A stretch of 64,000 bases of DNA from Rhizobium croatiense. GTDB taxonomy: Bacteria; Pseudomonadota; Alphaproteobacteria; Rhizobiales; Rhizobiaceae. The position numbers were made by a program, and so were the translations under genes. Positions 15,200 through 23,680 of the stretch are shown one piece after another. The notes below the pieces were generated by a model that had not been told where the DNA came from, ran no database searches, and saw only the letters and a list, made by a program, of their open reading frames with translations. Location: NCBI RefSeq assembly GCF_019793465.1, contig NZ_JAILYJ010000001.1:62001-126000 (forward strand), written 5' to 3'. Position 1 is the first letter of the stretch; each line of letters opens with the position of its first letter.

Positions 15200-16225
15200 G
15201 TGACCAACCTCAAATCGCTCCTGGCCGCCTGCGGCCTCTCCGCCCTGATCGGCCTTGCGGCAACGCCGTCTCTGGCGGGTTCGACCACCTATCCGCTGAC
15301 GCTGGAAAACTGCGGCGCAGAGGTGACGTTCAAGAAGGCACCCGAGCGGGCGATCGGCCTTGGCCAGAACAGCGCGGAAATCCTGCTGCTGCTCGGCCTT
15401 CAGGACAAAATGGTCGGCACTGCCTTCTGGCCGAGCAAGGTGCTGCCGCAGCTCGCCGAAGCCAATGCCAAGGTCAAGCTCCTGACCGTCGAGATGCCGA
15501 CCTTTGAATCGATGCTTGCCGAAAATCCCGATTTCGTCGCGGCGGCGCTGCCGAGCCTGGTCGGACCAAGCAGCAAGGTCGCCAAGCGCGAGGATTTCGA
15601 CAAGGTCGGCGTTGCCACCTATCTCTCGCCCAGCACCTGCCTCAGCACCAAGGATGTCAAGGACCAGTACGGCAGCCGCGCCGAGCTCTGGAACATGGAT
15701 CTTCTCTACAAGGAGATCGACGAGCTCTCGCAGATCTTCGACGTCGCCGATCGCGGCCAGGCGCTGATCGCCGATTTCAAGGCCCGTGAAGCCAAGCTGC
15801 GCGGAAGCGTTGCCAAGGACAGCCAGAAACTGTCCTACGTCTTCTGGTTCTCCAGCCCCAGCCCGTCGGCCGATGCCTATGTCGGCGGCAAGAACGGCGC
15901 CTCCGGCTTCATCGCCGACCTGCTCGGTGGACGCAATGCAATCACTGCGGATGCGGAATGGCCGACCATCGGCTGGGAAGGCATCATCGCCTCCAATCCC
16001 GATGTCATCGTCGTCGCCAGCCTCGACCGCAACCGCTGGGAACTCGACAAGCCCGAGGCCAAGATCAAGTTCCTGAACACCGATCCGGCCGTCAGCCAGA
16101 CCCCTGCGGTCAAGAACAAGGCGCTGGTCGTCATGGACGGCCAGGCGATGAACCCGACCATCCGCACGATCTACGGCGCCGAACAGGTGGCCGAGCAGCT
16201 GAAGGCCCTCGGTCTGCTGAAGTGA
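15200..16225 (+). CDS. FecCD-type ABC importer, substrate-binding protein
   Basis: Periplasmic receptor of the BtuF/FhuD (cluster A-II) class, 341 residues with a signal peptide ending near ATPSLAGS (residue 27). The GTG start follows GGGGA. Typical features are the PERAIGLGQNSAEILLLLGL block near residue 47 and a later IGWEGIIASNPDVIVV segment near 258. Family members bind Fe-siderophores, haem, cobalamin or other metal chelates. The substrate is not evident here, and no TonB-dependent receptor lies nearby. Cysteines at residues about 37 and 144 could pair. It is translationally coupled (GTGA overlap) to the permease. Confidence 0.85.
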   Translation: MTNLKSLLAACGLSALIGLAATPSLAGSTTYPLTLENCGAEVTFKKAPERAIGLGQNSAEILLLLGLQDKMVGTAFWPSKVLPQLAEANAKVKLLTVEMPTFESMLAENPDFVAAALPSLVGPSSKVAKREDFDKVGVATYLSPSTCLSTKDVKDQYGSRAELWNMDLLYKEIDELSQIFDVADRGQALIADFKAREAKLRGSVAKDSQKLSYVFWFSSPSPSADAYVGGKNGASGFIADLLGGRNAITADAEWPTIGWEGIIASNPDVIVVASLDRNRWELDKPEAKIKFLNTDPAVSQTPAVKNKALVVMDGQAMNPTIRTIYGAEQVAEQLKALGLLK

Positions 16226-17262
16226 CCGAGGCGGGACGTCTCTTCCGGCAGCTGGGAGCGGTCACCGCACTGCTTCTGGCTTCCCTTTGCCTCATCGCTG
16301 TCGCCATCGGCGTCAGCGTCGGAATCGGCGATCTGCCGATTCCGCTTGCGACCACATTCTCCGCCGTCACCAACCGGCTCGGCTGGACCGCGGTCGAGCT
16401 CAATCGCATTCACGAGACTGTCATCTGGGACTATCGCCTGAGCCGGGCGCTCGTGGCCGCCTTCTGCGGCGCCGGGCTGGCGCTGTCGGGCGCCATCATG
16501 CAGTCGCTGCTGCGCAACCCGCTTGCCGAACCCTACGTGCTCGGCATCTCCGCCGGAGCCTCCACCGGCGCCGTCGCGATCGTCATCCTGGGGCTCGGTG
16601 CCGGCGCGGTGTCGCTATCGGCCGGCGCCTTTGCCGGCGCCTTTGCAGCCTTCTTCTTCGTGGCGCTGCTTTCGAACGGCACACGCGGCGGCGCGGACCG
16701 CACCATCCTTGCCGGTGTCGCCGCATCGCAACTCTTCAACGCATCGACCTCCTACATCGTCACCACTTCGGCCAATGCGCAGCAGGCCCGCGACGTCATG
16801 TTCTGGCTGCTCGGCAGTTTCGGGGGCGTGCGCTGGCCGGAATTCGCGCTGGTCTCGATCGTCGTCGGCATCGGTCTCGTCGCCTGTCTGCTCTACGCCC
16901 GCGTGCTCGACGCCTTCGCTTTCGGCGACGAGGCGGCCTCCTCGCTCGGCGTCAATGTCGGTCGCGCGCGAATGGCTCTCTTCGCGCTGACCGCAATGAT
17001 GACGGCGACGATCGTCAGCATGGTCGGCTCGATCGGCTTCGTCGGGCTTGTCGTGCCGCATGTCGCCCGCTTCATCGTCGGGCCGCTTCATATCCGCCTG
17101 CTGCCGGCCTGCGCCATTGCAGGGGCGATCTTCATGGTGTTCGCCGATATCGCCGCCCGCGCCCTCATTCCCGGCCAGATCTTGCCGATCGGCGTCGTCA
17201 CCGCCTTGGTCGGTGTTCCCTTCTTCTCGATCATCCTCTACCGGTTTCAGCGCGCGTCATGA
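16222..17262 (+). CDS. FecCD-family ABC permease
   Basis: Inner-membrane permease of 346 residues with about nine to ten hydrophobic helices. Diagnostic blocks are DYRLSRALVAAFCGAGLALSG, QSLLRNPLAEPYVLGIS near residue 95, GSIGFVGLVVPHVAR near 272 and a C-terminal GVPFFSIIL. It forms a homodimeric channel for a metal chelate. The start is GTG at 16222, overlapping the stop of the binding protein; the frame is open upstream only as a shadow of that gene. Next in the operon is its ATPase, overlapping by four bases. Confidence 0.9.
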   Translation: MTEAGRLFRQLGAVTALLLASLCLIAVAIGVSVGIGDLPIPLATTFSAVTNRLGWTAVELNRIHETVIWDYRLSRALVAAFCGAGLALSGAIMQSLLRNPLAEPYVLGISAGASTGAVAIVILGLGAGAVSLSAGAFAGAFAAFFFVALLSNGTRGGADRTILAGVAASQLFNASTSYIVTTSANAQQARDVMFWLLGSFGGVRWPEFALVSIVVGIGLVACLLYARVLDAFAFGDEAASSLGVNVGRARMALFALTAMMTATIVSMVGSIGFVGLVVPHVARFIVGPLHIRLLPACAIAGAIFMVFADIAARALIPGQILPIGVVTALVGVPFFSIILYRFQRAS

Positions 17263-18020
17263 GCATCAAGGCCGACAACCTCACCTGGAAAATTGGCAGA
17301 AAGACCATCCTGGACGGCGTTTCCATGGAGGCTCAGCCCGGCCGGATGCTCGGCCTGCTCGGGCCGAACGGCTCCGGCAAGACCTCGCTGCTGCGGCTTC
17401 TCGCCGGCCTGAAGCGGCCGCATTCCGGCCGTGTCACGCTCGACCGCAAAGATATCGGCAAGATCAGCCGCCGCTCGATCGCCCGGCGCATCGCCTTCGT
17501 CGAGCAGCATGCCACGACCAATGCCAATCTGAAGGTCGTCGATGTCGTCAAGCTTGGCCGCTTCCCGCACCGCTCCATGTTTTCCGGCTGGACCAGGTCC
17601 GACGAAGAGGCGGTCGAAGCGGCACTCGCCCGCGCCGGCATGGCGGAGAAACGCGACGACCGCTGGCAGAGCCTGTCTGGCGGCGAAAAGCAGCGCACCC
17701 ATATTGCCAGGGCGCTCGCCCAGTCGCCGCAGGAGCTGATCCTCGACGAACCGACAAACCATCTCGATATCCAGCACCAGATCGGCCTGATGCGGCTCGT
17801 CTGCGGCCTGCCGATCACCAGCATCGTCGCCCTGCACGATCTCAACCATGCCGCCATGTTCTGCGATGAGCTGATCATCATGCAGCAGGGCAGGATCGTC
17901 GCCTTCGGCGCGCCTGAGGATGTGCTGAGCGAAAAGCTCCTGCGCGAGGTCTTTTCCGTCGAGGCCCGCATCGAAGCCTCGCCTCATCATTCACGTCCGC
18001 ACATCCACTATCTCAGATGA
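17259..18020 (+). CDS. FecE/FhuC-type ABC ATPase
   Basis: Cytoplasmic ATPase of 253 residues completing the three-gene importer. Walker A is GPNGSGKTS near residue 35, the signature is SLSGGEKQR near 139, Walker B is ELILDEPTNHLD near 158, and the switch is ALHDLNHA. The DEPTNHLDIQHQ form is typical of siderophore/cobalamin ATPases. The C-terminus is histidine-rich (SPHHSRPHIHY), perhaps only a loose metal-binding tail. The ATG overlaps the permease stop. The gene converges on the Lrp regulator, with 18 bp between the ends. Confidence 0.9.
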   Translation: MSIKADNLTWKIGRKTILDGVSMEAQPGRMLGLLGPNGSGKTSLLRLLAGLKRPHSGRVTLDRKDIGKISRRSIARRIAFVEQHATTNANLKVVDVVKLGRFPHRSMFSGWTRSDEEAVEAALARAGMAEKRDDRWQSLSGGEKQRTHIARALAQSPQELILDEPTNHLDIQHQIGLMRLVCGLPITSIVALHDLNHAAMFCDELIIMQQGRIVAFGAPEDVLSEKLLREVFSVEARIEASPHHSRPHIHYLR

Positions 18021-18038
18021 GAGCGGCTGACGCCGCCC

Positions 18039-18542
18039 TCACGTCACGATCTGCAACGGCAAAGCGGTGGTCTTCTTGATCGTTTTCAGGACGATGCTCG
18101 ACTTGACCGAGGCCAGATTGTCGGTGACCCGGATCATTCTTTCGAGAAACTGGCTGAGATGGTCGAGGTCGCGCGTCATGACCTTCATCAGAAAATCGGC
18201 GTCGCCCGTCTGCGAATAGCATTCCAGGATTTCCGGTGCGGTTTCGATGAAGCGATGGAGCCGCTCGTTTCCCCCCTCCGTATGGGCTCTGAGGCTGACA
18301 AGCGTATGAGCGACAACGCTGAAGCCCAGCTTTGCAGGATTGAGGATGGCCACGACACTCTGAATGTACTGCTCGTTGCGCAGCCTTTCCAAACGGCGTG
18401 CACATTGAGTGGCGGAAAGATTGACCTTCAGAGACAGCTCGCTCTGCGTCACTTCGCTGTCTTGCTGGAGGGCGGCAAGCAATTTGATATCGAACTGGTC
18501 AAGCACGGCCACAGATCCGAAATGAGGTGAATTTCTGCGCAT
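18039..18542 (-). CDS. Lrp/AsnC-family transcriptional regulator
   Basis: About 167 residues: an N-terminal helix-turn-helix (LDQFDIKLLAALQQD, then TQSELSLKVNLSATQCARR) and a C-terminal RAM ligand-binding domain with CYSQTGDADFLMKV and the closing helix. Lrp-type proteins respond to amino acids and often control an adjacent divergent gene. Here it diverges from an aminotransferase/ThDP-enzyme pair across a 119-bp gap, so it probably regulates them. The start is uncertain: ATG at 18542 has no clear ribosome site, and GTG at 18512 or 18506 would give a more usual N-terminus. Confidence 0.88.
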   Translation of the reverse strand: MRRNSPHFGSVAVLDQFDIKLLAALQQDSEVTQSELSLKVNLSATQCARRLERLRNEQYIQSVVAILNPAKLGFSVVAHTLVSLRAHTEGGNERLHRFIETAPEILECYSQTGDADFLMKVMTRDLDHLSQFLERMIRVTDNLASVKSSIVLKTIKKTTALPLQIVT

Positions 18543-18661
18543 TGTAGCGGAAAAGCGCCGATTGTCTGCATGGACGCGCTGAAATGGGAAGATAATCGCA
18601 GAAATTCGCCGGAGAAGTTCAGTTAATCTCCGACCCGGAGTTACGGAAACGAGGTGAACTT

Positions 18662-19837
18662 GTGTTTGACCAATTGAATAACCGGCCAGCCGACAGCCTG
18701 CTTGCACTCATCAAGGCCTTTCAGGCCGACGATCGCACCGGAAAGATCGACCTCGGCGTCGGCGTCTATCGCGACGCCATGGGGCGTACGCCGGTGATGC
18801 GCGCCGTGAAGGCGGCGGAGCAGTTCCTTCTCGAAACCCAGGACAGCAAGAAATATCTCGGCCCGGAAGGCGATCTGCAATTCGTGCAGCTGCTGAAGCC
18901 GATTGTTTTCGGAAAATCGCCGAAAGTCGACCGCTGCCTCGTCGGCATTCAGACGCCGGGCGGTAGCGGCGCGCTGCGTCTCGGCGCCGAGCTCATCCAG
19001 ACGGCAAATCCATCGGCAAAGGTTCTACTCGGGACGCCGAGCTGGCCAAATCATGCGCCGATCTTCAGTTCGGCGCGTTTGGCCGTAACGGACTATGCCT
19101 TCGTCGACCTGACGCTACAGCAAGTCAAATTCGACAGCGTCGTCGACGCCCTGTCTTCCGCTGCGGAAGGCGATGTCGTCCTCCTTCACGGGTGCTGCCA
19201 CAATCCGACCGGGATCGATTTCACCATCGAGCAGTGGCGACAGATTACCGAGCTTCTGGTTGCGCGCAGGCTGGTGCCGTTCATCGATCTTGCTTATCAG
19301 GGGCTTGGCGACGGTCTAGAACAGGACGCCGCACCGACTCGCATGATCCTCGACGCGGTCGACGAGGCGCTGATCGCCTATTCCTGCGACAAGAATTTCG
19401 GCCTCTACCGCGAGCGTGTCGGCGCGCTCTATGTCATGACCCGCAACAACGATGACATCGGCAAAGCCGAGAGCAACATGGCCGCACTTGCCCGCGTGAA
19501 CTGGTCGATGCCGCCCGATCATGGGGCCGCCGTCGTCAGGACCATTCTCGAAAGTCCCGAGATGTCGGCGATGTGGCGTGCCGAGCTCGACGAGATGTGC
19601 GAACGCGTCAACGGCAACCGCGCCGCACTTGCCGCCGCCGCTCCCGATCTTGCCTTCATCAGCCGGCAGCGCGGCCTGTTCTCCAATCTTTCCATGTCCA
19701 GGGAAACGGCCGCTGCCCTCCGTGCCAGACACGGCGTCTACATGGCCGATTCCGGCCGTATGAACCTTGCGGGCATGCAGCCAACCGATGCCGGCGCCAT
19801 CGTCACTGCACTTCGCGCCGAAGGCTGCCTGAAATGA
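18662..19837 (+). CDS. Aromatic/aspartate-type aminotransferase (class I, PLP)
   Basis: A 391-residue fold-type I aminotransferase close to the AspC/TyrB branch. It interconverts amino acids and 2-oxoacids with 2-oxoglutarate as partner. It shows KIDLGVGVYRD near 28, the PGGSGALRLGAEL phosphate loop near 99, HNPTGID near 180, and SCDKNFGLYRERVG with the PLP lysine Lys244. The C-terminal arginine that binds substrate carboxylate is in SGRMNLAGM. The residue before Lys244 is Asp, where AspC and TyrB have Ser. The GTG start follows GAGGTGAA. Its stop overlaps the next start, so it is made with the ThDP enzyme. An aromatic substrate is inferred from family resemblance and is not proven. Confidence 0.88.
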   Translation: MFDQLNNRPADSLLALIKAFQADDRTGKIDLGVGVYRDAMGRTPVMRAVKAAEQFLLETQDSKKYLGPEGDLQFVQLLKPIVFGKSPKVDRCLVGIQTPGGSGALRLGAELIQTANPSAKVLLGTPSWPNHAPIFSSARLAVTDYAFVDLTLQQVKFDSVVDALSSAAEGDVVLLHGCCHNPTGIDFTIEQWRQITELLVARRLVPFIDLAYQGLGDGLEQDAAPTRMILDAVDEALIAYSCDKNFGLYRERVGALYVMTRNNDDIGKAESNMAALARVNWSMPPDHGAAVVRTILESPEMSAMWRAELDEMCERVNGNRAALAAAAPDLAFISRQRGLFSNLSMSRETAAALRARHGVYMADSGRMNLAGMQPTDAGAIVTALRAEGCLK

Positions 19838-21462
19838 GCGGGAAAGAAACCACCGGCCAGGCGATCGCCCGTTCGCTCGTCGCCCATGGGATCGACACGG
19901 TGTTCGGCATCCCGGGCGCCCACATGTATGATTTCAACGATGCCCTCTACGGCGCCCGTGACAAGATTCGGTTCATTCACACAAGGCACGAACAGGGCGC
20001 CGGATACATGGCCTACGGCTATGCCAAATCCACCGGCCGGATCGGCGCCTATACCGTTGTCCCCGGCCCCGGCCTTCTCAATTCCGGCGCCGCCCTCTGC
20101 ACCGCTTACGGCGCCAACGCCCCGGTGCTCTGCATCACCGGCAACATCATGTCCCACCTGATCGGCCAAGGCAGAGGACAGTTGCACGAACTGCCCGACC
20201 AACTCGCGACGATGCGCGGAATTACCAAGACGGCGGAGCGTATCAATCACCAGTCCGAGACCGGCTCTGTGATGGCCGAGGTCGTCGGCAAGATGCTTTC
20301 CGGCCGCCGGGGCCCGGGCGCGATCGAAGCGCCATGGGACGTGTTTGGCCAATCCGGCCCCGAAGTCGATCTTCCCATGGGCGCGAGCGCGCCTCATCCG
20401 GCCGTCAACCCCGATCGGGTCGCTGCCGCAGCGGCACTGCTATCAGGCGCCAGGAATCCGATGATCATGGTCGGCGGCGGTGCGGCAGATGCCGGGGCCG
20501 AGATCGCCGCTCTTGCGGAACTGCTGCAGTCGCCCGTCACCTCGCATCGCTCCGGCAAGGGCATCGTCGCCGACGACCACCCGAACTATCTGAATTTCGC
20601 CGCCGCCTACGAATATTGGAAGAAGGTCGACGTTCTGATCGGGATCGGCAGCCGGCTCGAATTGCAGTTCATGCGATGGAAGTGGCTTCCCAAGGGTCTC
20701 AAGATCATCCGCATCGATATCGATCCGACCGAAATGGTTCGTCTCAAGCCCGATGTCGGCATCGTCGCCGATGCCGCGCCCGGAACGCAGGCGCTGATCA
20801 ATGCGCTGGCAGGTCCCCGCCGCGAGGATCGCACCAGCGAGTTCGCCGAACTCAACAACCAGGCCAGATCCCGTTTCTCAGGCGTGCAGCCGCAGCTTGC
20901 CTATCTCGATGCCATTCGCGAGGCTCTTCCAAGAGACGGCTTCTTCGTCGAGGAGGTCAGCCAGATGGGCTTTACCGCCCGCTTTGCCTTCCCGGTCTAC
21001 GGCCCACGTCAGTACGTGACATGCGGTTATCAGGATAATCTGGGTTTTGGCTTCAACACGGCCCTGGGCGTGAAGGTCGCCAATCCCGATAAAGCCGTGG
21101 TTTCGGTTTCCGGCGATGGCGGTTTCATGTTCGGCGTTCAGGAGCTTGCCACCGCCGTCCAGCACAAGATCGCCGTCGTCGCCGTCGTCTTCAACAATTC
21201 GGCCTATGGCAATGTCCTGCGCGACCAGAAGCAAGCGTACGAAGGCCGCTATCTTGGTTCGGACCTCACCAATCCTGATTTTGTCGCCCTCGGCGAAAGC
21301 TTCGGCATCCGGTCATTCAAGGTAACGAGGCCCGGAGAATTGAAAAACAGGATCGAGGAAGCCCTTTCTCTCGACCAACCTGTTCTCATCGAGGTTCCGA
21401 TCGAAAAAGGATCCGAGGCGAGCCCCTGGCCTTTCATTCATCCGGCGCCGCACGCCGAATAA
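19834..21462 (+). CDS. Thiamine-diphosphate-dependent 2-oxoacid enzyme (acetolactate synthase/decarboxylase-like)
   Basis: A 542-residue ThDP enzyme with the three-domain order of acetohydroxyacid synthases and 2-oxoacid decarboxylases. The cofactor-activating Glu53 lies in TRHEQGAGYMAYGYA. The central domain has MIMVGGGAADAG near 209. The ThDP/Mg motif starts with GDG at 427-429 and ends with NN at 454-455. No FAD-specific or valine-sensitive feature identifies it as a true IlvB, and no small subunit is present. Coupling by ATGA overlap to an aminotransferase suggests it acts on the 2-oxoacid that enzyme produces, for example an arylpyruvate; this is inference. It converges on glgB with 7 bp between stops. 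Confidence 0.82.
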   Translation: MSGKETTGQAIARSLVAHGIDTVFGIPGAHMYDFNDALYGARDKIRFIHTRHEQGAGYMAYGYAKSTGRIGAYTVVPGPGLLNSGAALCTAYGANAPVLCITGNIMSHLIGQGRGQLHELPDQLATMRGITKTAERINHQSETGSVMAEVVGKMLSGRRGPGAIEAPWDVFGQSGPEVDLPMGASAPHPAVNPDRVAAAAALLSGARNPMIMVGGGAADAGAEIAALAELLQSPVTSHRSGKGIVADDHPNYLNFAAAYEYWKKVDVLIGIGSRLELQFMRWKWLPKGLKIIRIDIDPTEMVRLKPDVGIVADAAPGTQALINALAGPRREDRTSEFAELNNQARSRFSGVQPQLAYLDAIREALPRDGFFVEEVSQMGFTARFAFPVYGPRQYVTCGYQDNLGFGFNTALGVKVANPDKAVVSVSGDGGFMFGVQELATAVQHKIAVVAVVFNNSAYGNVLRDQKQAYEGRYLGSDLTNPDFVALGESFGIRSFKVTRPGELKNRIEEALSLDQPVLIEVPIEKGSEASPWPFIHPAPHAE

Positions 21463-21469
21463 ATCCCTG

Positions 21470-23680
21470 TCACGGCGACGGCCCCTCAAGAAAAACCGTC
21501 GCCAGCGGCGGCAGCGTCAGCGACAAGGAGAACGGCCTGCCGTGGGCCGGCACGGATTCACTCGACAGCGCGCCGTTGACGAGGCCGGAGCCGCCATATT
21601 CCTGCGCATCCGTCGTAATCCGCTCGATCCACACGCCATCGTCAGGCACACCGATCCTGTAGCCGTAACGCGGCACCGGCGTGAAATTCGATAGGACAAG
21701 GACCGCTGAAGAGCGGTCCTTGCCATAACGGAGCATGCCGAGAACGGAATTGACAGCGTCATCGGCAGCCGCCCATTCGAAGCCCTCGGGATGAAAATCG
21801 CCGTGCTGCAATGCCGGCTTGTCGCGGTAAAACGCGTTCAGATCCTTCACCAGGCGCTGGATGCCGACATGGGCCGGCCGGTCCAGCACATCCCAGCTGA
21901 CCGAAGCGTCGTGGTTCCATTCGCCCGGCTGGGCGACTTCACTTCCCATGAACAACAGTTTCTTGCCGGGATGGCCCCACATGAAGGCGAGATAACTGCG
22001 CAGATTGGCGAATTTCTGCCAGTCGTCGCCCGGCATCTTCGTCAGCAGCGAGCCCTTCCCGTAGACCACCTCGTCATGGGAAATCGGTAGCATGAAGCGC
22101 TCGGAATAGGCATAGATCATGCCGAAGGTCATCGTGCCGTGGTGATAGCTCCGGTAGACGGGATCCTTCTCGATATAACTCAGGCTGTCGTGCATCCAGC
22201 CCATGTTCCATTTGATATCGAAGCCCAACCCGCCCTCTTCCGGCGGTTTGGTCACACCTGGCCAAGCCGTCGATTCCTCGGCGATGGTCATGGCGTGCGG
22301 GCAACGTTCGTGAACGATGCTGTTCAGGTGCTTGAAGAACTCCACCGCCTCCAGGTTTTCACGACCGCCATACCGGTTGGGGATCCATTCGCCCTCGTTG
22401 CGGCTATAGTCGCGATAGAGCATCGAGGCGACGGCGTCGACGCGCAACCCGTCGACATGGTAGCGCTCGAGCCATTCGAGCGCGCTGGCGATTAGGAAGC
22501 CTTTCACCTCGTTGCGGCCGAGATTGTAGATCATCGTATTCCAGTCGCGATGAAAACCTTCGCGCGGGTCCTCGTGCTCGTAGAGCGCGCTGCCGTCGAA
22601 GCGGGCAAGGCCCCAGACGTCGGTGGGAAAGTGAGCCGGCACCCAATCGAGGATGACACCGATACCGGCGCCATGACATCGGTCGACGAAATAGGCGAAA
22701 TCTTCCGGCGTTCCGTATCGGCCGGTCGGGGCAAACAGCCCGAGCGGCTGGTATCCCCATGAGCCGCCGAAGGGATGCTCCATGATCGGCAGCAATTCGA
22801 TATGGGTAAATCCCATGTCGCGGACATAGGGAACAAGCCGCTGGCTGAGCTCGGCCCAATCGAGATAGCTGTTGCCGTTCTGCCGGTCGCGAAGCCAGGA
22901 GCCGGCATGCACCTCGTATACGGAGATCGCGTCTTCGAGTCTCGCCTGCCGGTCGCGGCTTTTCATCCAACCGTCATCGGTCCATCGAAACGGCGTCGAC
23001 GATGCAATGATGGAGGCGGTGGACGGGGCCGCCTCGCTTGCCCGCGCGACGGGATCGGCCTTTTGCGGCAGGCAGGTTCCCTGCGCGTCGATGATCTCGA
23101 ACTTGTATCTTTCACCGGGGGCGAGACGTGGGACGAACAGCTCCCATACGCCCGCCGATTGCCTCAACCGCATCGGATTGCGGCGTCCGTCCCAAGCGTT
23201 GAAGTCGCCGACGACCGAGACACGCCGCGCATTCGGCGCCCAGACGGCGAAACGAACGCCCGGTATATCGTCAATCGACATCGCCACGGCGCCGAGCGTC
23301 CGGCTCAGGCTGTAATGGGTCCCCTCGGATATCAGGTGAAGGTCGAGTTCCCCGAGTAGAAGACCGAAGCTGTAGGGGTCCTCCGTGACCTGCTCCCCAT
23401 CCGGCCATTGGATCCGCAACCGGTATCCCATTCTCGAACCCGTCGTCGCTGCGAACAGGCCGGAGGGGTGAGCGATGCTGAAAGGCGTTACCACCCTGCC
23501 GCTCGCCGCCTCGATGAGATCGATCGCTTCGGCGCCTGGCAGATAGACGCGCACGATGGTCATCCCGCCACTCTCGTGCGGTCCGAGGATCGAGAATGGA
23601 TCGCCATGGCGCCCCTCGATCAAGGCCCAGAGCGCATCGTGTCCGATGCCTGCGAGAAGTTCCGAACGTTCGATATTCAT
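21470..23680 (-). CDS. glgB: 1,4-alpha-glucan branching enzyme GlgB
   Basis: GH13 transferase, 736 residues, that introduces alpha-1,6 branches into the linear glucan built by GlgE. An N-terminal N1-type module ([11 protein letters not shown] near 26) and a CBM48 module ([23 protein letters not shown], positions 143-165) precede the barrel, with nucleophile Asp415 in [12 protein letters not shown] and acid/base Glu468 in [11 protein letters not shown]. The chosen ATG at 23680 overlaps the treS stop by four bases (ATGA). An upstream in-frame extension lies inside treS and is ignored. It is the last gene of glgE-treS-glgB. Length and motif order are normal for the family. Confidence 0.96.
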   Translation of the reverse strand: MNIERSELLAGIGHDALWALIEGRHGDPFSILGPHESGGMTIVRVYLPGAEAIDLIEAASGRVVTPFSIAHPSGLFAATTGSRMGYRLRIQWPDGEQVTEDPYSFGLLLGELDLHLISEGTHYSLSRTLGAVAMSIDDIPGVRFAVWAPNARRVSVVGDFNAWDGRRNPMRLRQSAGVWELFVPRLAPGERYKFEIIDAQGTCLPQKADPVARASEAAPSTASIIASSTPFRWTDDGWMKSRDRQARLEDAISVYEVHAGSWLRDRQNGNSYLDWAELSQRLVPYVRDMGFTHIELLPIMEHPFGGSWGYQPLGLFAPTGRYGTPEDFAYFVDRCHGAGIGVILDWVPAHFPTDVWGLARFDGSALYEHEDPREGFHRDWNTMIYNLGRNEVKGFLIASALEWLERYHVDGLRVDAVASMLYRDYSRNEGEWIPNRYGGRENLEAVEFFKHLNSIVHERCPHAMTIAEESTAWPGVTKPPEEGGLGFDIKWNMGWMHDSLSYIEKDPVYRSYHHGTMTFGMIYAYSERFMLPISHDEVVYGKGSLLTKMPGDDWQKFANLRSYLAFMWGHPGKKLLFMGSEVAQPGEWNHDASVSWDVLDRPAHVGIQRLVKDLNAFYRDKPALQHGDFHPEGFEWAAADDAVNSVLGMLRYGKDRSSAVLVLSNFTPVPRYGYRIGVPDDGVWIERITTDAQEYGGSGLVNGALSSESVPAHGRPFSLSLTLPPLATVFLEGPSP

